This document shows positions 14,095-14,879 of a DNA stretch of 14,879 nucleotides, piece after piece. Position 1 is the first letter of the stretch; every line of letters begins with the position of its first letter. Origin of the DNA: CAZGMC01 sp964526565. Lineage in GTDB: Bacteria > Pseudomonadota > Alphaproteobacteria > DSM-16000 > Inquilinaceae. A program made the translations under genes and the position numbers. The DNA lies in NCBI GenBank assembly GCA_964526565.1, contig CAZGMC010000101.1, forward strand, positions 1 through 14,879, in the 5' to 3' direction. The notes beneath the pieces are model-generated. The model was not told where the DNA came from. It made no database searches and saw only the letters and a list, made by a program, of their open reading frames with translations.

Positions 14095-14111
14095 ATGAAA
14101 TGTATTTTCAT
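14095..14111. promoter_or_regulatory. Candidate operator ATGAAA-N5-TTTCAT
   Basis: A perfect 6-bp inverted repeat around a 5-bp centre, beginning 5 bp after the proposed -10, so it would cover the transcription start of cpaF. The regulator is unknown. Confidence 0.35.
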
Positions 14112-14227
14112 TGAGCGTCTCCTAGATTCGATTGTCAACAGTCCAGGGGTTGGGCGACAGCCCCGTCCGGCAGAGCAGCGTCGGTCCCACGGGCGGATGC
14201 GGCGCAACGCGAATCGGTTGGCAAACC

Positions 14228-14879
14228 ATGCTCGATGGCCATTACTTCCCAGGCGCGGACCCGGGCGCGGACCCAGGCGCGGACCCAGGCGCGGACCCGG
14301 CGGTCGGCGCACCCGGCGGCACTCTCCACGACATCCCGACCGCCGGTGCGGCGTCCGGTCCCTCGCTGGAGGCATTGGCCGAGCGGATCCTGCCGCGGCT
14401 GATGGTGCACCTGCCGCCGGCCCAGGCGCAGCGGCTGCCGCGCAAGCACCTCTCCCACCAGGTCAGCGACATCGTCATCGACATCCTGGACCGCGCGGAC
14501 GACGCGCCGTGCCTGAGCGGCCAGCGCCGTCTCGTCGCGCTGCTGACTGACCGGCTGCTGACGGCCGACCCCGCCGCACCCGCACCGGCCGCGGACAGTG
14601 CCGCGGAACGGCGGCCGGCGCCGGCCGGAGGGACCGGCACGGCACCGGCCTCGATCGAGGAGGCGAAGCGCCGCATCAAGCCGCTGGTGCTCGACCGCCT
14701 CGACATCAGTGCCGCCTGCACGCTCGACCACCGCACGCTGGTCCGGGCGCTCGATACCATCGTCTCGCAGATCCGCGACGAGCTGCGTCTGCCGCTGACC
14801 CAGACCCAGCACAACGAGCTGCTGACCGCCCTGGTCGACGACATGGTCGGGCTGGGGCCGCTGGAGTCGCTGCTGGCCG
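14228..14879 (+). CDS. cpaF: CpaF/TadA-type secretion ATPase, N-terminal part (truncated by window end)
   Basis: The frame is open from ATG 14228 to the window edge, 217 complete codons. CpaF hexamers power assembly of Flp/Tad pili at the inner membrane. The end of the visible part matches the CpaF N-terminal helical domain leading to the hallmark GLGPLESLLA (208-217), just before the N-terminal sensor-like domain; Walker motifs lie beyond the window. Layout: PGAD x4 repeat (8-23), a helical segment (about 54-111), an Ala/Pro-rich linker (115-141), then the canonical helical segment (about 150-207). The two helical segments look duplicated. No in-frame ATG exists just upstream, and the Shine-Dalgarno is weak, so the true start is somewhat uncertain. 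Other tad/cpa genes are not in view. A standalone CpaF relative remains possible. Confidence 0.85.
   Translation, partial: MLDGHYFPGADPGADPGADPGADPAVGAPGGTLHDIPTAGAASGPSLEALAERILPRLMVHLPPAQAQRLPRKHLSHQVSDIVIDILDRADDAPCLSGQRRLVALLTDRLLTADPAAPAPAADSAAERRPAPAGGTGTAPASIEEAKRRIKPLVLDRLDISAACTLDHRTLVRALDTIVSQIRDELRLPLTQTQHNELLTALVDDMVGLGPLESLLA
14249..14296 (+). repeat. Four 12-bp tandem repeats in the cpaF N-terminus
   Basis: CC(A/G)GGCGCGGAC occurs at 14249, 14261, 14273 and 14285. Only the third base of the first codon varies. It encodes PGAD four times, an acidic flexible stretch. Confidence 0.95.

Larger units (their letters stand above)
13881..14227. other. 347-bp AT-richer gap between LysR and cpaF genes
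   Basis: From about 13930 to 14150 the sequence is visibly less GC-rich than the surrounding genes, near one half G+C by eye. No gene is supported: the frame open from 13951 has no ribosome-binding site and merges into a shadow of cpaF. It holds two hairpins (13943-13977), a GTTAAC site, a candidate promoter (14063-14090) and an inverted repeat (14095-14111). Confidence 0.6.

Overview
The window is about 70% GC with strong G/C third-position bias. It looks like a chromosomal segment of a high-GC alphaproteobacterium, probably Rhodospirillales or a relative. Support comes from the thrB-rnhA pair, a DUF1127 protein beside a GcvA-like LysR regulator, an Rpn/DUF4351-type protein tail and a CpaF-type secretion ATPase. 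The taxon is inferred by eye from gene content, not from a search.

Layout. 1-2200: the 3' end of an Rpn/DUF4351-like gene, a small exported protein (453-881), a hemerythrin-domain protein (980-1534, minus) and a small periplasmic protein with two cysteines (1731-2108, minus). 2291-3719: homoserine kinase thrB followed 13 bp later by ribonuclease HI rnhA. 3797-6136 (minus): a large MscS-family mechanosensitive channel. 6137-6380 is a divergent region with an exact 4 x 11 bp tandem repeat. 6381-6917 and 7021-7557 are convergent genes of unknown function. 7558-8130 is a long non-coding gap with a 110-bp palindromic repeat element (31-bp perfect arms).

8131-12471 is a surface-polysaccharide type module. 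An asparagine-synthetase-like amidotransferase (9207-11144, minus) overlaps by 4 bp a FemAB/BioF2-like acetyltransferase (8131-9210, minus). A GT4 glycosyltransferase (11287-12471) diverges from them. The amidotransferase and glycosyltransferase resemble those of exosortase-A (XrtA/PEP-CTERM) exopolysaccharide clusters, but no exosortase or PEP-CTERM protein is in the window. 12504-13880: a DUF1127 protein divergent from a GcvA-like LysR regulator, with a candidate LysR box between them. 13881-14227 is a conspicuously AT-richer gap with hairpins and a candidate promoter/operator. It precedes a cpaF gene (14228 to the window end, truncated by the edge) whose N-terminus appears to hold a duplicated helical domain.

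Most of the window is ordinary core and accessory chromosome. No phage, IS transposase, CRISPR array, tRNA or rRNA was found. The features most worth a second look are the CpaF N-terminal duplication, the XrtA-like polysaccharide module, the palindromic repeat element and an unusual number of short exact tandem duplications (11, 12, 17, 17, 21, 24 and about 25 bp) across 15 kb.
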